From: Solanum dulcamara
Taxonomy: Eukaryota > Streptophyta > Magnoliopsida > Solanales > Solanaceae
Direction: 5' to 3'
Length of the DNA stretch: 64,000 bases
Assembly: GCF_947179165.1 (NCBI RefSeq)
Contig: NC_077241.1
Span: 29,507,246 to 29,571,245, forward strand
Both the position numbers and the translations under genes were made by a program. The notes beneath the pieces were generated by a model, which was not told where the DNA came from, did not search any database, and saw nothing but the letters and a program-made list of their open reading frames with translations. Positions 23,039 through 33,802 of the stretch are shown here, one piece after another; position 1 is the stretch's first letter; the number at the start of each line of letters is the position of its first letter.

Positions 23039-23620
23039 TCACAGTATCTTGACGGAAAGCCCGTCTTTAGTCCACAATCTTCTAGCTTGTCGATCTAAGA
23101 TGGCGATAGGTTTTTCCTCATAGGATTCCATCTTCTGGACACCATCTATAGAATATACCCTGGGTGACTCGTCAGTACCCTTGCGAAGCATTCTTATCTG
23201 ATGGACTGTGCGTATAGTTTCCAAATGAGGTGGTAAGCTCAACTTACCAGCCACGTTGCCCACCTTATGAGTAACTTCATACAGTCTAATATATTTTGGG
23301 TTAAGTCCCCTTTTCTGGGTGACTCCGTGATGAACATCCAATCATCTATTTGAACTCTGAATGTCGATGTCAATTATCTATATCTCATTTTTTGCCAACT
23401 CTGGGTTGTTAGTAAATAGTTTGCTTAATCCTATTTGGCCTACCAACTTAGTTTTTTTCCTCAACAGGGGGGACTTATACACTTTGCCTTACAACATCTT
23501 GTAGGGGGTCATCTGAATGCTGGAATGGTAGCCCTTCTCGTAGGCAAATTCGATAAGTGGTGGGCGATCGTCTCAGTTACTCTTAAAGAGAACCATATTA
23601 GGCCACAATATATCTTCTAA
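23039..23620 (-). pseudogene. M2: integrase remnant (core end, GPY/F, chromodomain start)
   Basis: Read leftward on -. Around 23480-23600 there is a broken integrase-core end (FAYEKGYHSSIQMTPYKML). Around 23039-23341 an open frame carries KRGLNPKYIRLYEVTHKV, GNVAGKLSLPP and then EEKPIAILDRQARRLWTKDG. These are the GPY/F module and the linker to the chromodomain typical of Del/Tekay integrase. The chromodomain itself is cut short (SVKIL then stop). Stops at core positions show it is dead. It is the best preserved gypsy coding fragment in the window. Confidence 0.82.
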
Positions 23621-24703
23621 TGTCTGATAGTATGCTCAGTCTATTCAGCAGCCCAAGGGAAAATGCGATACGAAGACCTATCTATGCTCCCGAGCTTTTC
23701 TTGGACTGAGGTCTAAATGTTAATCGTAAATTAAGTCCGTCTATCTAAGATATTAACTGGGGAAACCTCATAGAACCTTACCATTCTCCATGTTTTATAA
23801 CTCCCCCTAATTTCAGCAGCATAGGTGCTCTTGATTAGAAGCAAATGGGTTGCTCATTAACCTACTCACAATAACCCATATTGCACCGTACACTTACAGA
23901 GTATAAAATGGGTGCGTAATGACGTTGATAACTTGGGAATCGTTAGCCTCGTATAGTACTTCTCAACTCTTTCTAGAACTTTAACTAGCACTCTATCTTT
24001 TGGATTCTGCTTTTCAATCCTTAGGGTTGGCTACTGAATAATGCTGCATCCCCCTCGTGTAATGGCTCTCATAGTCATTCTCTGCTTTATCTAACATGAT
24101 CTGGTATAATTCTGATGGAATTTTGGCGTATATACTCGCCATCCTGTAGTAACCAGCTAGTTCTGCCAGTTTCGTTTAAGCTCTTTCACCACTTTCATTA
24201 CCCCCACTTGTAACCCTCTAGACACATTACCCTGTGTCATTTTCTTCCTTACAAAATGAGGAGAGGGTACAAGAAGTATCCTAGCGTTATCTCGCTAGTC
24301 CTCATATTTTACCTCGCCTTTTTCTCCCTTATCCTACATTCGATGTCGGGGGAGATCTTTGGCCCAATCATGGCCATGTATTATGTTACCCGTAGTACCA
24401 ATTCCATCTCGATAGTTTGGCTTAACCTATCTTTGCATCTCTCGGTAGTTAATTATAACTTAGGCTTCTTTGCCTGGAATAATAGCTATGGGGACTCCGT
24501 AAGGTATTACTATTTCTTCACCCTATAATTTTACACCTTCTCGGCTGAGTAGGTAGCCTTTGATCAAAGGAGCAGTGGCCAATATTGTTAATCCACGAGT
24601 AATATTCCCTCCAGATTCCTCTGGAGTTGGAGTGCAAAGTGAGTCTTGTAGTCTTGGTCATATTGTGAAACTTTCAACCTTGGGTATGGCTTCCTGTCAT
24701 TCG
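23621..24703 (-). mobile_element. M2: eroded pol sequence left of the LINE
   Basis: The reverse complement resembles P2 (18380-18720) and P4 (54190-54800) region by region, for example the motif equivalent to GTAGGGTACTATACGGGTTATTG near 23875. It belongs to the integrase-upstream part of the element. No intact frame is present; the 90-codon frame at 24256 is on the antisense strand. Confidence 0.65.
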
Positions 24704-24717
24704 TAAATTACATCAGC
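24704..24717. repeat. Left target site duplication of the LINE
   Basis: TAAATTACATCAGC, 14 bp, repeated exactly at 35600-35613. The P4 sequence at 54162-54175 has a single copy in reverse complement, in an otherwise continuous stretch. Confidence 0.95.
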
Positions 24718-24742
24718 AATTTATTTTTTTATTTTTTTATGG
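24718..24742 (-). other. LINE 3' A-rich tail
   Basis: On - it reads CATAAAAAAATAAAAAAAT followed by AAATT and then the target duplication. This marks the 3' end of the reverse-transcribed RNA. Confidence 0.88.
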
Positions 24743-25874
24743 GAACAGACCCTACACGAGGCTCCCACCTCTCGTGCACAGTCAGGGGTTAAGAAATATC
24801 CCCAAGCCTTAACATAAATAATCAAAATAAAATACAAGGAGGGGGACATAAACCTTACCTCCGATCCTATGGTGGTTCATAAGTCGGCTAACCTATTAAG
24901 GTCGGCTAACTCATCCCCGATACAAAAAGGGACTAACTATAACAAGAAAGCAGTAAACCTGTGAGAGGACTCCTCCCGGTACAATTTAACTATGAAAGCA
25001 TAAATGAGGGAGACTCTCCCCTTCCATGAGAAAAAAGGAAAGTAACCTACACTAGTCCTATTCCAATTATGCTACGTACCAGACATAGCTACATTGAAGA
25101 AGAACAAGTATACGAAACTTCTATCTCGCATGGGATGGGAAATTCTTTTCATCTTTGCTCTTTTTAGTCTTGTCGTACCAAGTAAATCCAGGTGAAGTGT
25201 GCCTTTGTATCAGTATCATGATTACCAGCTAAGGAGGCTTAAAGGAGAGGAAGTATATGGAGCTATAGTAGCCAACAACCTTGGAGTTGTTGTGGAGTAC
25301 AAGTAGCCAAGGAAGCAAACAAACATGGTTGTTGTAGTTCTGTAACCAGATCCTTGCTGTCTCTCTAGCTGCAGTGATTAGGTTCAGTAGTAGATCCCTC
25401 CTTTGGATGATGGTCAAGTCCTTGGGATACCTGCACAGGCAGACAAAACCAGAAACATACACAAGCAACCAAATCTGGAGGCTGCTGTACCAGGTACTAG
25501 TGACTTGTAGTTTCTCATTGTGGGCTGCATATGGGATGGCTGCAGATTTGTTTTTTGTCTGCTGCAGGTTGATGGAGTTGTTTCTGGGGTGTGTTGATAA
25601 TGGAGAATGTGGATGGCAAGCTGAGTGTGCTGCTCCATAGCAGCCCCAGGTTACTGCAGCCCTTTTAGCATTTCCAAGGAGAGTCTGCCAGCTACATTGG
25701 TGAAGCTGAGGGTGACTGATCTTGGGGATCAATGCAGTCAAGGAGCTGCAGCTAGGGTACCTTGCATGTGTGGATGTTGTCTCCCTTTTTCTGAGACTTT
25801 GTGTACCTGCACAAACAATTAACCAAAGAGCCAAACAAGTATGGGAGCTGTGAGGGCTGTTGCAATCCTGTAGG

Positions 25875-26052
25875 CAGCTTCTTGTTGCCTCCAAAGGAGA
25901 GTTGATCAGCTCCTTTGAAGGTACCTTATGTGTCAACCAGGATGGGCTTTGAGTACAAGGTTGTCTCCCTCTGTTTGACTCTTTGTGGAACTGTACACAG
26001 CTTCTTGTTGCCTCCAAAGAGAGAGTGATCAGCTCCTTTAAAGTGTTCAGCT
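25875..26052. repeat. Short tandem duplication in the LINE 3' region (123-bp offset)
   Basis: CAGCTTCTTGTTGCCTCCAA followed by GATCAGCTCCTTT occurs at 25875 and again at 25998. The intervening sequence is only weakly similar. Confidence 0.75.
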
Positions 26053-26499
26053 CATTAAAGTACCTGCACATGTCCACAAAAACAAGACAACATGCTAACA
26101 AGAATTGTAGATGGTCCTTCTAAGCTGCAGGGTGAAGTTGTTGGAGTTGTTGAATACTGCTGCTGGGGCTGTTGTTGTGGAAGAAGAAGGACTGAATCAC
26201 AATGCTGGTGATGCATCCCTGGCTTAAAAGTTTGACTGAAGGTGGCTTGCACTTTGGAAGGGTCCATTGTTGCTGTTTGATGTGCCTGTATACAGCTTCT
26301 TCTTTCCTTCTTAGCTGATGTGTTCGACTGCTTGTTGCATGTTTTTGTTCCTGCACATAACAAGTGGACATAGCAAGGAGCTCCAAGAAGCTTGAGGTGT
26401 AAGAGAGTTGTTGCAGGTGCTGCATCAAGGAATTTGGCATGAGAGTAATGTTGGTGTGTTGGTGAATTCCTAAGCTGCCAGGTTGTTTTCTCCTCAGTT

Positions 26500-27480
26500 C
26501 AGAATGTGAAATGGGGAATAAGTGGGTGGGATTATATGTTGATGAATCAATCCAGCAACCTGCAATAATACAACAAACAACCAAAAGCAAAAAAGAATTT
26601 GCTCCAGCTAGCAAAAAGGAAAGTTCTTCCAGGAGTGCTTTGGAGTCTGTCAGAATTTTCAACGACGCTCGACTAACGTCTCTAATTATCCGATTGAGTT
26701 GAAACTTCTTGAGATATATCCAAACAGCCCTTTCTTTAGTTCTGCAAGGTTTGGAGACTTTTTGCCCAAGTTGGAAAAAAGGCCCTCTTTTTAGGCTTAA
26801 GGCAGCTGAAATTTTCAAGGTCGCTCGCCTAATGCCTCCAATTGTCCGTTTGGGCTGAAACTTCTTGGGCCTTGTCAATATATTATTTTCTGAAACCCTG
26901 CAAAGATTGGAGCCATTTGGACAGGTCTACATGCTGCATCTCACCCTGCACATGCTGCCCTGCTGAAGCTTAGATGTTGCAGGGTGGTTGGAAGTTGTAT
27001 TTGTGCTTTTCTCTATGTATTGGTTGTTAAAGAATGTTGATACATCACTCCAGTCACCTGAAATAATACAACAACCAAAAACAAATAAAACAGAGCTTGC
27101 ACAAACTAGCAAAAAGGAAAGGACCTCAGTAAGAGCTTTGGAGGCTACTATCTTTTTCCAAGTCGCTCGACTAATGTTTCCAATTATCCGTTTGACCTGA
27201 AACTTCATGAGGTTTGCATATATGGCCTTTTCTTTATCCCTACAAATTTTGAAGGCCTGACTCCCAAGCTGGAGATTCCAACTAGCAAGTTTCTCTCTCT
27301 TTAGGCTTAAGACAGCTGATTGTTTCAAGGTCGCTCGCCTAATGTCTCCAATTATCCTTTTGAGCTGAAACTTCTTGGGCCTTGTCAAAATAGTAGTTTC
27401 TACAATCCTGCAAAGATTGGGGGTCTTTGGACATGTCCACTTGGTACAAATCACCCTGCACCAACAAGCAGAAAAACACA
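26500..27480. repeat. Diverged tandem duplication in the LINE 3' region (about 498-bp offset)
   Basis: The block from about 26500 recurs about 498 bp later. AATAATACAACA, CTAGCAAAAAGGAAAG and CTGCAAAGATTGG all repeat in the same order (for example 26611 and 27109). Each block also holds two copies of a subunit of about 160-170 bp containing a CGCTCG-CTAA-GTCTC-AATTATCCG stretch, near 26665, 26820, 27162 and 27330. Confidence 0.8.
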
Positions 27481-27939
27481 CAGACAAGTAATTCTGCAGG
27501 TTATAATATCTACTACTAATGTCTTGTATGTATTCCCTGAGAGTTGCAGGTTGGTGACTTTGTTGCTGGAGGATGTTGTTGTTGAGAAAGGTAAGAGGCA
27601 AGCTGAAATTACAGTACAAAGGGCTCCCAATGCATGATCCTGTGTTATTGCATCCTTTAGCAGCCATCCAAAGATGAGTTGCAACAGTTGGATTAGGCAA
27701 ACTTCCACTTGTAGTTGGATAGGTCCACATGCTGCTGCTCACCCTGAAATTTTCCAGACCTGGAACTACCTGCATATGCAAAAGGAAAAGAAAGAAAGAG
27801 ATAGCTATTCTAACCCCTAAATCTAATGGTATGGAGATTATTCTATAAAAGCAGTAAATTAGGGAGACTCTCCCTTTTACAATGGTCCTGATTATCATTA
27901 TTTATATCAGCTAATATTACAAGGTATGAAGAATTTCCT

Positions 27940-29151
27940 TCAAGGTGGTTGATTGATCTTCTTCATCTTAGTTCTCCTGAAGCTAGCCATGCCAGCTTTG
28001 TCCATTTTGTAGTGTCCCTTGGTCTCTCTTGGAAGTTGCTGAAAGCTGTAGTAGTGTTGTGTATAGCTTTTCATGTGGCTTTCCTTTGAGAGTGAATCTG
28101 CAGTGTAATTAGCTTCCCTAAAGATATGCCTGCACTGGAAAGTTTCTAGTTTGCTAACCAATACCTGCAGTTCAGTAATATAAGTAATAATGTTCCATGG
28201 AGGTTTAACTTCTTGTTTAAGCCACTTGATTAGAAGTTCAGAGTCAACTTCAAGGGCTACCCTGCTGTATCCATGTTGTAAGCACCACAGAATACCAATA
28301 ATTGCTGCCTGCACTTCAGCTTGGTTATTAGAACCACAGCCTAGTGGAGATGCAAAAGCATATATTAACACCCCATTATGGTCCCTTAGAATGCCCCTTG
28401 CCCCTATCTTCCCTGGATTGTTAAGGGCACTCCCATCTGTGTTGAGCTTGATCATTGTAGGTTGTGGTTTAGTCCAGCATACTTTGGTTATTCTCAACTC
28501 ATGTTCGCTTTTTTCAACCATGGTAACCAAATCTGCCCAATTACTTGGCAAATCAATATATGGATACACAGTAGAGATAAGCATATATAGATCTTTGGAT
28601 ATTGAGAATATTACTCTAATAGCATTAGACTTCTTGCCTCCATACTTGCATGCACATCTATTCTTCCATAGATTCCAACACACAAAAATGGGGGTGGCTT
28701 GCATTACTAACTTATGTAGCTCATTGTTAGTTTTGATTAGCCACCACCTCATCAATAGGTTTTTTAGAGGAGTGTTGCTGTGTTGTAGACCCCAGTACCC
28801 TGAGAAGTGCTTCCATATGTGTTGAGCAAAGTAGCCTGAAACAAAGATATGGTCTACATCATCAAGACCTGCTCTATAGCAGCAAGAGCATGCAGCAGGC
28901 TCCTGTCCAAAGGCCACAATTCTGTCATTTGTGGGTAGCTTAAGTCTGAAAGCTCTCCACAAAAGAAAAGAGGCCTTGAAAGGAATGCTATTGTTCCATA
29001 TGTTGCTGTTAGTGAGAGATCTTGTCTTTTTCTTTCTTACTAACTCCCAAGCTGATGCACAAGTGAAGTTGCCATAAGAGTTAGGCTTCCAGATGGCTTG
29101 ATCCTGCATATTTGGAATATAGCTGATGGGAGTGCTGAGAATTTTGCACAC
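27940..29151 (-). pseudogene. LINE ORF2 C-terminal part: zinc-binding region and RNase H
   Basis: The open frame (404 codons with stop) starts inside the protein, not at a true start codon. First comes a reverse-transcriptase-associated zinc-binding region, with AWELVR, FLLWRAFRLKLPTNDRI and CSCCYRAGLDDVDHIF. Then follows an RNase H domain with its acidic residues in order: NTDGSA, NNQAEVQAA, VDSELLIKWL and REANYTADSLSK. RNase H removes RNA from the RNA-DNA hybrid during reverse transcription. The frame differs from the preceding RT frame. Roughly 100 residues usual between the RT-thumb region and this point are missing, so a deletion near 29130-29160 caused the shift. Confidence 0.9.
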
Positions 29152-29504
29152 CAGCTGACTGGATGAGCCCTTTGACAGTATTTTGCTTTAAGGAATTCCC
29201 CCCATAGTGTCTTCTTTGATCTGAAAGTCCACCACTATTTATATTGGAAGGATAAGCACACATCCTCTAATTTTTTAACACCTATACCACCCTCCTCATA
29301 AGGATAACTGAGAGTATCCCAAGAGGCCCAGTGATATTTTCTTTTTTCAGTATCCCATCCCCAAAAGAAGTCAGCAATTAGTCTTTTGATCTGATTCATG
29401 GTGGTCTTGGTAGGACTGATAGCTGACAACAGGTGTATAAGAATGGATTACAGCACTGATTTCACCAAGGTGACTCTACCTCCATAGATTAACATTTTAG
29501 TCTG
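29152..29504 (-). pseudogene. LINE ORF2 linker after RT, with two stops at its ends
   Basis: In frame with the RT, after the TGA at 29505-29507, the protein continues TKMLIYGGRVTLVKSVLQ, then IKRLIADFFWGWD and WASWDTLSYPYEEGGIG, normal plant LINE sequence. It reaches a second stop (TAG, 29235-29237) in FQYK*WWTFRSK. After AKYCQRAHPVSWCAKF the frame is lost. Both stops fall where related LINEs have Trp or Leu, so single-base changes explain them. Confidence 0.85.
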
Positions 29505-31262
29505 TCATCCCCTGATCCTGCTTAGAACCTTAGAAAGCATACTAGAGAAATATATGATCCTTTGTCCTCCTATATATAGGGGACAGCCTAGGTAAGTGAT
29601 TGGGCCATGAGTGCATTTGTATCCTGTGATCATGCTGACCCTTTCCACCACACCAGAGGGAGTATTCAGTGGCATCATGGTTTGACTCTTATCTTTATTG
29701 ATAAGTTGTCCTGAAATAGCTTCATACAGTTTAAGAGTTTTGGTAATCAGTGTAAGTGAGAAGTTGCTAGTAGATGTGAAAATGATCACATCATCTGCAA
29801 AGCTCAAGTGATTTACTTGAGGACCTCTTCTTTCCATCTGGAATCCTGTATATAAATAATGGTGATGAAGATTGTTGAGATGTCTAGACAGAACTTCAGC
29901 TCCAATGATGAATAAAGTAGGGGATAGGGGGTCTCCTTGCTTGAGTCCTCTTGTAGAGTGGAAGAAGCCATGCCTTGCACCATTAATGATGACTGAGTAC
30001 CAATTGTTTGACATAATCCTCCAAACCATATTAATCAACACTTCTCCCAACCCCATTTTCCTCATGACCATACAAATGAATGACCAAGAGACCCTATCAT
30101 AGGCCTTGGCCATATCCAGCTTTATCACCACATTATCCCCAGCCTTTGGTCTCTTAATATTGTGGATGATTTCTTGAGCTAACATTATGTTCTCAGAAAT
30201 ACTCCTACCTTTAACAAATCCAGATTGATTATCTAAGATTAGCTGAGGCAATATAGGAGCAATTCTGAGGCTTATCAACTTAGAAATGATCTTGTTAGTG
30301 AAGTTGCTGAGAGAAATAGGCCTGTATTCTGATAGGCTGTTGGGATGCTCATTCTTAGGAAGTAGAGCTAAGCATGCATGAGAAATAAACTTGGGAATAC
30401 CATGTCCATTGAAGAAATACTGGACTAATCTCAGTAGGTCTTCACAGATGATATCCCAGCATGAATGAAAGAATTTCCCATTCATTCCATCTGGTCCAGC
30501 AGCTGATGTAGGGCTCATAGAAAATACAACTTTCTTCAGCTCATCCATAGTAGGTAAGGATTGCAGGCTCTCATTCTGCTCCTCTGTAACCATCCTTGGA
30601 ATGCATTTAAGAACATCTTCCCTGATCAGTCTTTCTTCTCCAGTGAATGTTTTTTCAAAGTGTGCTGTGGCTGCTCTTGCAATATTATCTTCACCTTGAA
30701 TAGTATTGCCTTGTTCATCACTAATCTGATGGATGAATAACTTTCTTCTTATTCCTCTGATAATAGCATGAAAATAGCTGGTATTGGCATCTTCATCTTT
30801 GAACCAATGAAGTTGAGTTTTCTGCTTTAAGATAGCCTTCTCCATCTTCAGATATCTGATGTACTGAGCATTGATCTGATGTAGCTTGGACCTATTGTCT
30901 TCAGTATTGTCACTGATTATTTTCTCTTCAGCTTGTCTCACCTGCTCTTCATATTCTTTTACTGAAGCAAAGATGTCCCCAAACTCATTTCTTGACCACT
31001 TACTAAGAGTATTAGAAAATCTTTTCAGCTTTTGTTGGAAGGTTCTCATTGGATTTCCTTCCACAGGATTATCCCAACATGCTTTTACAGTGCTAAGGAA
31101 ATTATCATTGTCTGTCCAGCAGTTTAGAAATTTGAAATACTTGATAACATTACCTTGTTTTGCCCTGCTTTCCAGCAATAGAGGGCAATGGTCAGATCCT
31201 GTGGAGGCTAAGTGACTGACAGTTGTTACAGGCATGACTTCTAACCAAGAGTCATTAACCAT
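29505..31262 (-). pseudogene. LINE ORF2: end of endonuclease and reverse transcriptase
   Basis: A 585-codon open stretch. Near its start STGSDHCPLLL is the last endonuclease motif (SDH). The RT follows from about residue 270: EYRPISLSNFTNKIISKLI, QSGFVKGRSISENIMLAQEI, KLDMAKAYDRVSW with a catalytic Asp, GLKQGDPLSPTLFIIGAEVL, and the catalytic box FADD (29791-29802) in LSFADDVIIF. All RT motifs are in order, so the polymerase core itself seems preserved. The stretch is bounded by in-frame stops: TGA at 31311-31313 upstream and TGA at 29505-29507 downstream. The listed start is only the first start-like codon after the upstream stop. Confidence 0.93.
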
Positions 31263-31850
31263 GGCCCTGTCAAGTCTTTTCCAAATTCTAGCATCTTTGT
31301 CCCTATTGGGTCACCAGGTGAACTTCTGCCCACAGAACCCCAGATCAGTGAGTCCACATGCTTCTATCACACTAATAAACTCAAGGCTCTTGTTCATATT
31401 ATATGGCTGGCCCCCCATCTTTTCTTCAACATCTGTAATAACATTGAAGTCTCCAATGGTGCACCAAGGCTTCTCCTTACTGGAGAACTGCAATATCTTG
31501 TCCCATAAGTCTCTTCTCATGTAATCCTTGCACTTTGCATAGACAAAGGTAATGAGGTAGCTATTAGGACAGGCCACATGATTGATCTCACAAGTGATCT
31601 GCTACTCATCCTGGTCCATAAAGTTGCAAGCAATGTCTTTGTTCCAGAATAACCAGATTTTGCTATTGGAGTTGGACATAACATTATCCATACCTAGCTG
31701 AATTCTGTGGAACTGAATTTGAGATTTGTTGGAGAATGGTTCCAGCACTGCTATGATAGACAGCTTATGAAAGTCTTTCAACCTTTGTAACCTGTCAATG
31801 GCCCCCTGAGTATCAATACTCCTTGCATTCCAACAAATTATACTAATCAT
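31263..31850 (-). pseudogene. LINE ORF2 start: apurinic-type endonuclease, two stops
   Basis: ORF2 begins with ATG at 31850-31848 (MISIICWNARS). Catalytic motifs of the endonuclease family follow in order: CWNARS (Asn), AVLEPF (Glu), TIGDFNVI (Asp/Asn), and SDH in the next segment. The enzyme nicks the target DNA to prime reverse transcription. In-frame TAG at 31602-31604 (QDE*QITC) and TGA at 31311-31313 (FTW*PNRD) interrupt it, with the frame unbroken between them. The ATG shares its A with the last base of the ORF1 stop (TGATG). Confidence 0.92.
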
Positions 31851-32566
31851 CAGGGTTTTTGAGTTTTGGACCTTGTGTTGATGTTGCTTTTGACAGCAAC
31901 ATTATCAGAACTGGTGATGGTACTTTTCTTATTCTTCTTCTTTGTTTGCTTACTTGTTGTAGATGGATCATTTTCCTCATTGACCGGCTGCTTTTCCTTC
32001 TGCAAAAGAGCTTCCATAGTGGTTCTAAAGGTTTTTATTTGATCTTCCTGGTTTGTTTCCTCCCTTTGGTCAGGATCATCCTCATCTTCAGAATGAGTGA
32101 CCCTGTACTCATCAGTCAAATCCTCTGAGATGTCTCCTTTTCTAAGTGCATACCTCTCATTAGATGTATCTTGAATTTGTAGAGGGGTCACATGTATGCC
32201 TGCTTGTTCTGGCACAAGAACATAGTTCACACTTGGTTGTCCAAATTTCATGTCCTGAACAAATTTCTTTTTAATAGCATCCCTCTTCTTTTTACTCAAA
32301 GATAGAGTACTTTTATTGTTCAGAAGTTGAGCTACTGCACCCTGGTTTTGTTCACTGCTCTTTGGAGATTTAGCATCTTCCTTATCAGTCACATTAATCT
32401 GAAGCATGTCCTCAGAAACCTGTTGAACATTCTCTTGTTGAACCTGCCTGTTGGACCTTATGGCTGCTGAAAAAGTGGTTGCAGGGGCTGTAGAGTCTCT
32501 CCTATGGTCTACCAATAGATGTTCCCTCCCCCTGGCTTCCCCTTCCTACAAATTAGTGGGTGTCTC
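31850..32566 (-). pseudogene. LINE ORF1 C-terminal part
   Basis: It is in frame with the DUF4283/zinc-knuckle segment to its right but separated from it by two TAG stops (32567-32569 and about 32546-32550). The 220-residue stretch is rich in Lys, Glu, Asp and Gln, with SLSKKKRDAIKKKFVQDM and a Lys-rich run KQTKKKNKKS near the end, suggesting nucleic-acid binding or nuclear targeting. It ends in TGA at 31852-31850. No known domain was recognised. The first codon after the stops is TTG, not a real start. Confidence 0.75.
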
Positions 32567-33802
32567 CTATACTCCCCCTTCCTCACCTCCATAAACTTCT
32601 TCAGCCACAACAGCAATATTATTTAAAACATTAAAGCTATTGGGAGAGCCATGGGGGTGTGGGAGCACTGAGTCAGTACCTGGGCCTTTGGCATTGTTGC
32701 ACTCCATATCAGTATGCTTTTCTGCAAGTTTGCTAGTTCCCTTCCTTTTAAAAACCTGTTGAATGGGCCTGTGGGGATTGGGAACCAATATTCTATGGGG
32801 AGGGGGTTGTTGACTCTGGACTCCAGAATCAACATTACATATTTGGACATTATCATTATTAATATTAAAGATAGTACCTGATGGCAGCATGTTCCTTGGT
32901 TGCTGATTATCACTGGTTGTTGGTTGAGGCATTCTTGAGCTTTCTCCTTGGTGCATCCTGCTTTGTTTACTTTGATGAAGAGTTCCTTGTTGGTGGGGTT
33001 GGTTATTCTTCTTGGTTTTCTTTTTTTGAATTTGCCATTCCTCTTTTTCTTGGTTATTTTCATGGTCTTTATCTGTATTATTAAGCTGCTTTTCCTTATT
33101 GTTGTTTTTCTCTTGGAAATGTTGTTCATTAGCCTTACCTGTGCTGGTTTTGTCCTTGTCTGCAGCAGTTTCTTCTTGAATTTTCTTTTGCCTGTTTTCC
33201 TCCTCTCTTCTCTTCACTGTACAGGTAGTGTGAGTGTGGCCTTGATGCTTGCAGTGTTGGCAATATTCAGGCACCCCTTCATATTGAATTGGTTGCCATC
33301 TACCCTTGCCATTCACATCCTTTTGAAAGCCCATCCATACATGTTGGGGTCTTTGTTTGGTAAGATCCACTTGGACCTTTACTTTAGCTACACTACCTCT
33401 AGTTTTCTTATATGTTGCCAAGTCCAGGAACAACACTTTCCCAACTGGAGATAGTAGAGGTGTAACCACTTCCATACTATAACAATGCCAAGGAAGTTCT
33501 GGTAGGATTGCCCAAATAGGTACCAAGGGAGTTTCCTCTTCTGGTTTAAATGTGGAAGTCCACAGTTGTAGCCTCATGAGCTGGCCTTGGATAAACATTT
33601 TTCCTTTTGACCACACTGTTGTGTGATCAAACTCATTGTCCAAGTCAATGTATACGTGTCTGAAGTTGAAATTAGTCAGCTTAACCCCTCCTTTAAGCTC
33701 AGTTTGTAGGATGAACTCTTTTCTAATAACTTCCATCCTTGGCATTGTATGTGTAAACTTCCCAATAAGGGTGTATTGACACTTAGCTGCTAAGTTAACC
33801 AT
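32567..33802 (-). pseudogene. LINE ORF1 middle: DUF4283 and CCHC zinc knuckle
   Basis: The 411-codon stretch begins inside DUF4283 (MVNLAAKCQYTLIGKF and later VPIWAILPELPWHCYSMEVV), the N-terminal domain common in plant LINE ORF1 proteins. A zinc knuckle CQHCKHQGHTHTTC (CX2CX4HX4C) lies at residues 181-194, right after RWQPIQYEGVPEY. The rest is low-complexity, rich in Lys, Asn and Gln. ORF1 proteins coat the LINE RNA in the cytoplasm. The true domain start (GYPAVLFSEEDF) is upstream in the same frame but joined to the N-terminal frame only through a frameshift near 33858-33863. Confidence 0.9.

Larger units (their letters stand above)
24743..27939 (-). other. LINE 3' untranslated region (3.2 kb), repeat-rich
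   Basis: No known domain is visible between the end of the RNase H frame and the tail. Open frames of 290, 252 and 323 codons (25229-26101, 26120-26878, 26927-27898, all -) have no recognisable motif, and their repeated peptides follow the DNA repeats below. A GGGAGA/TCTCCC hairpin occurs near both ends (about 25010 and 27870), each time near a CAGTAAA motif, suggesting an old duplication. The region may be captured sequence; I cannot tell its source. Confidence 0.6.

Noticed and set aside
25229..26101. 290-codon open frame on - in the LINE 3' region
   Set aside because: No recognisable domain; its internal repeats (ELITLSLEATRSC and ELINSPLEATRSC) mirror the 123-bp DNA duplication. Treated as noncoding 3' sequence.
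26927..27898. 323-codon open frame on - (and the 252-codon frame at 26120-26878)
   Set aside because: The two frames resemble each other only because of the 498-bp tandem DNA repeat; no known motif and no clear start.
28190..28825. 211-codon frame on + (and other + strand frames at 31234-31524, 32948-33454, 34219-34593)
   Set aside because: They lie antisense to the LINE RNase H, endonuclease and ORF1 coding, and are shadow frames.
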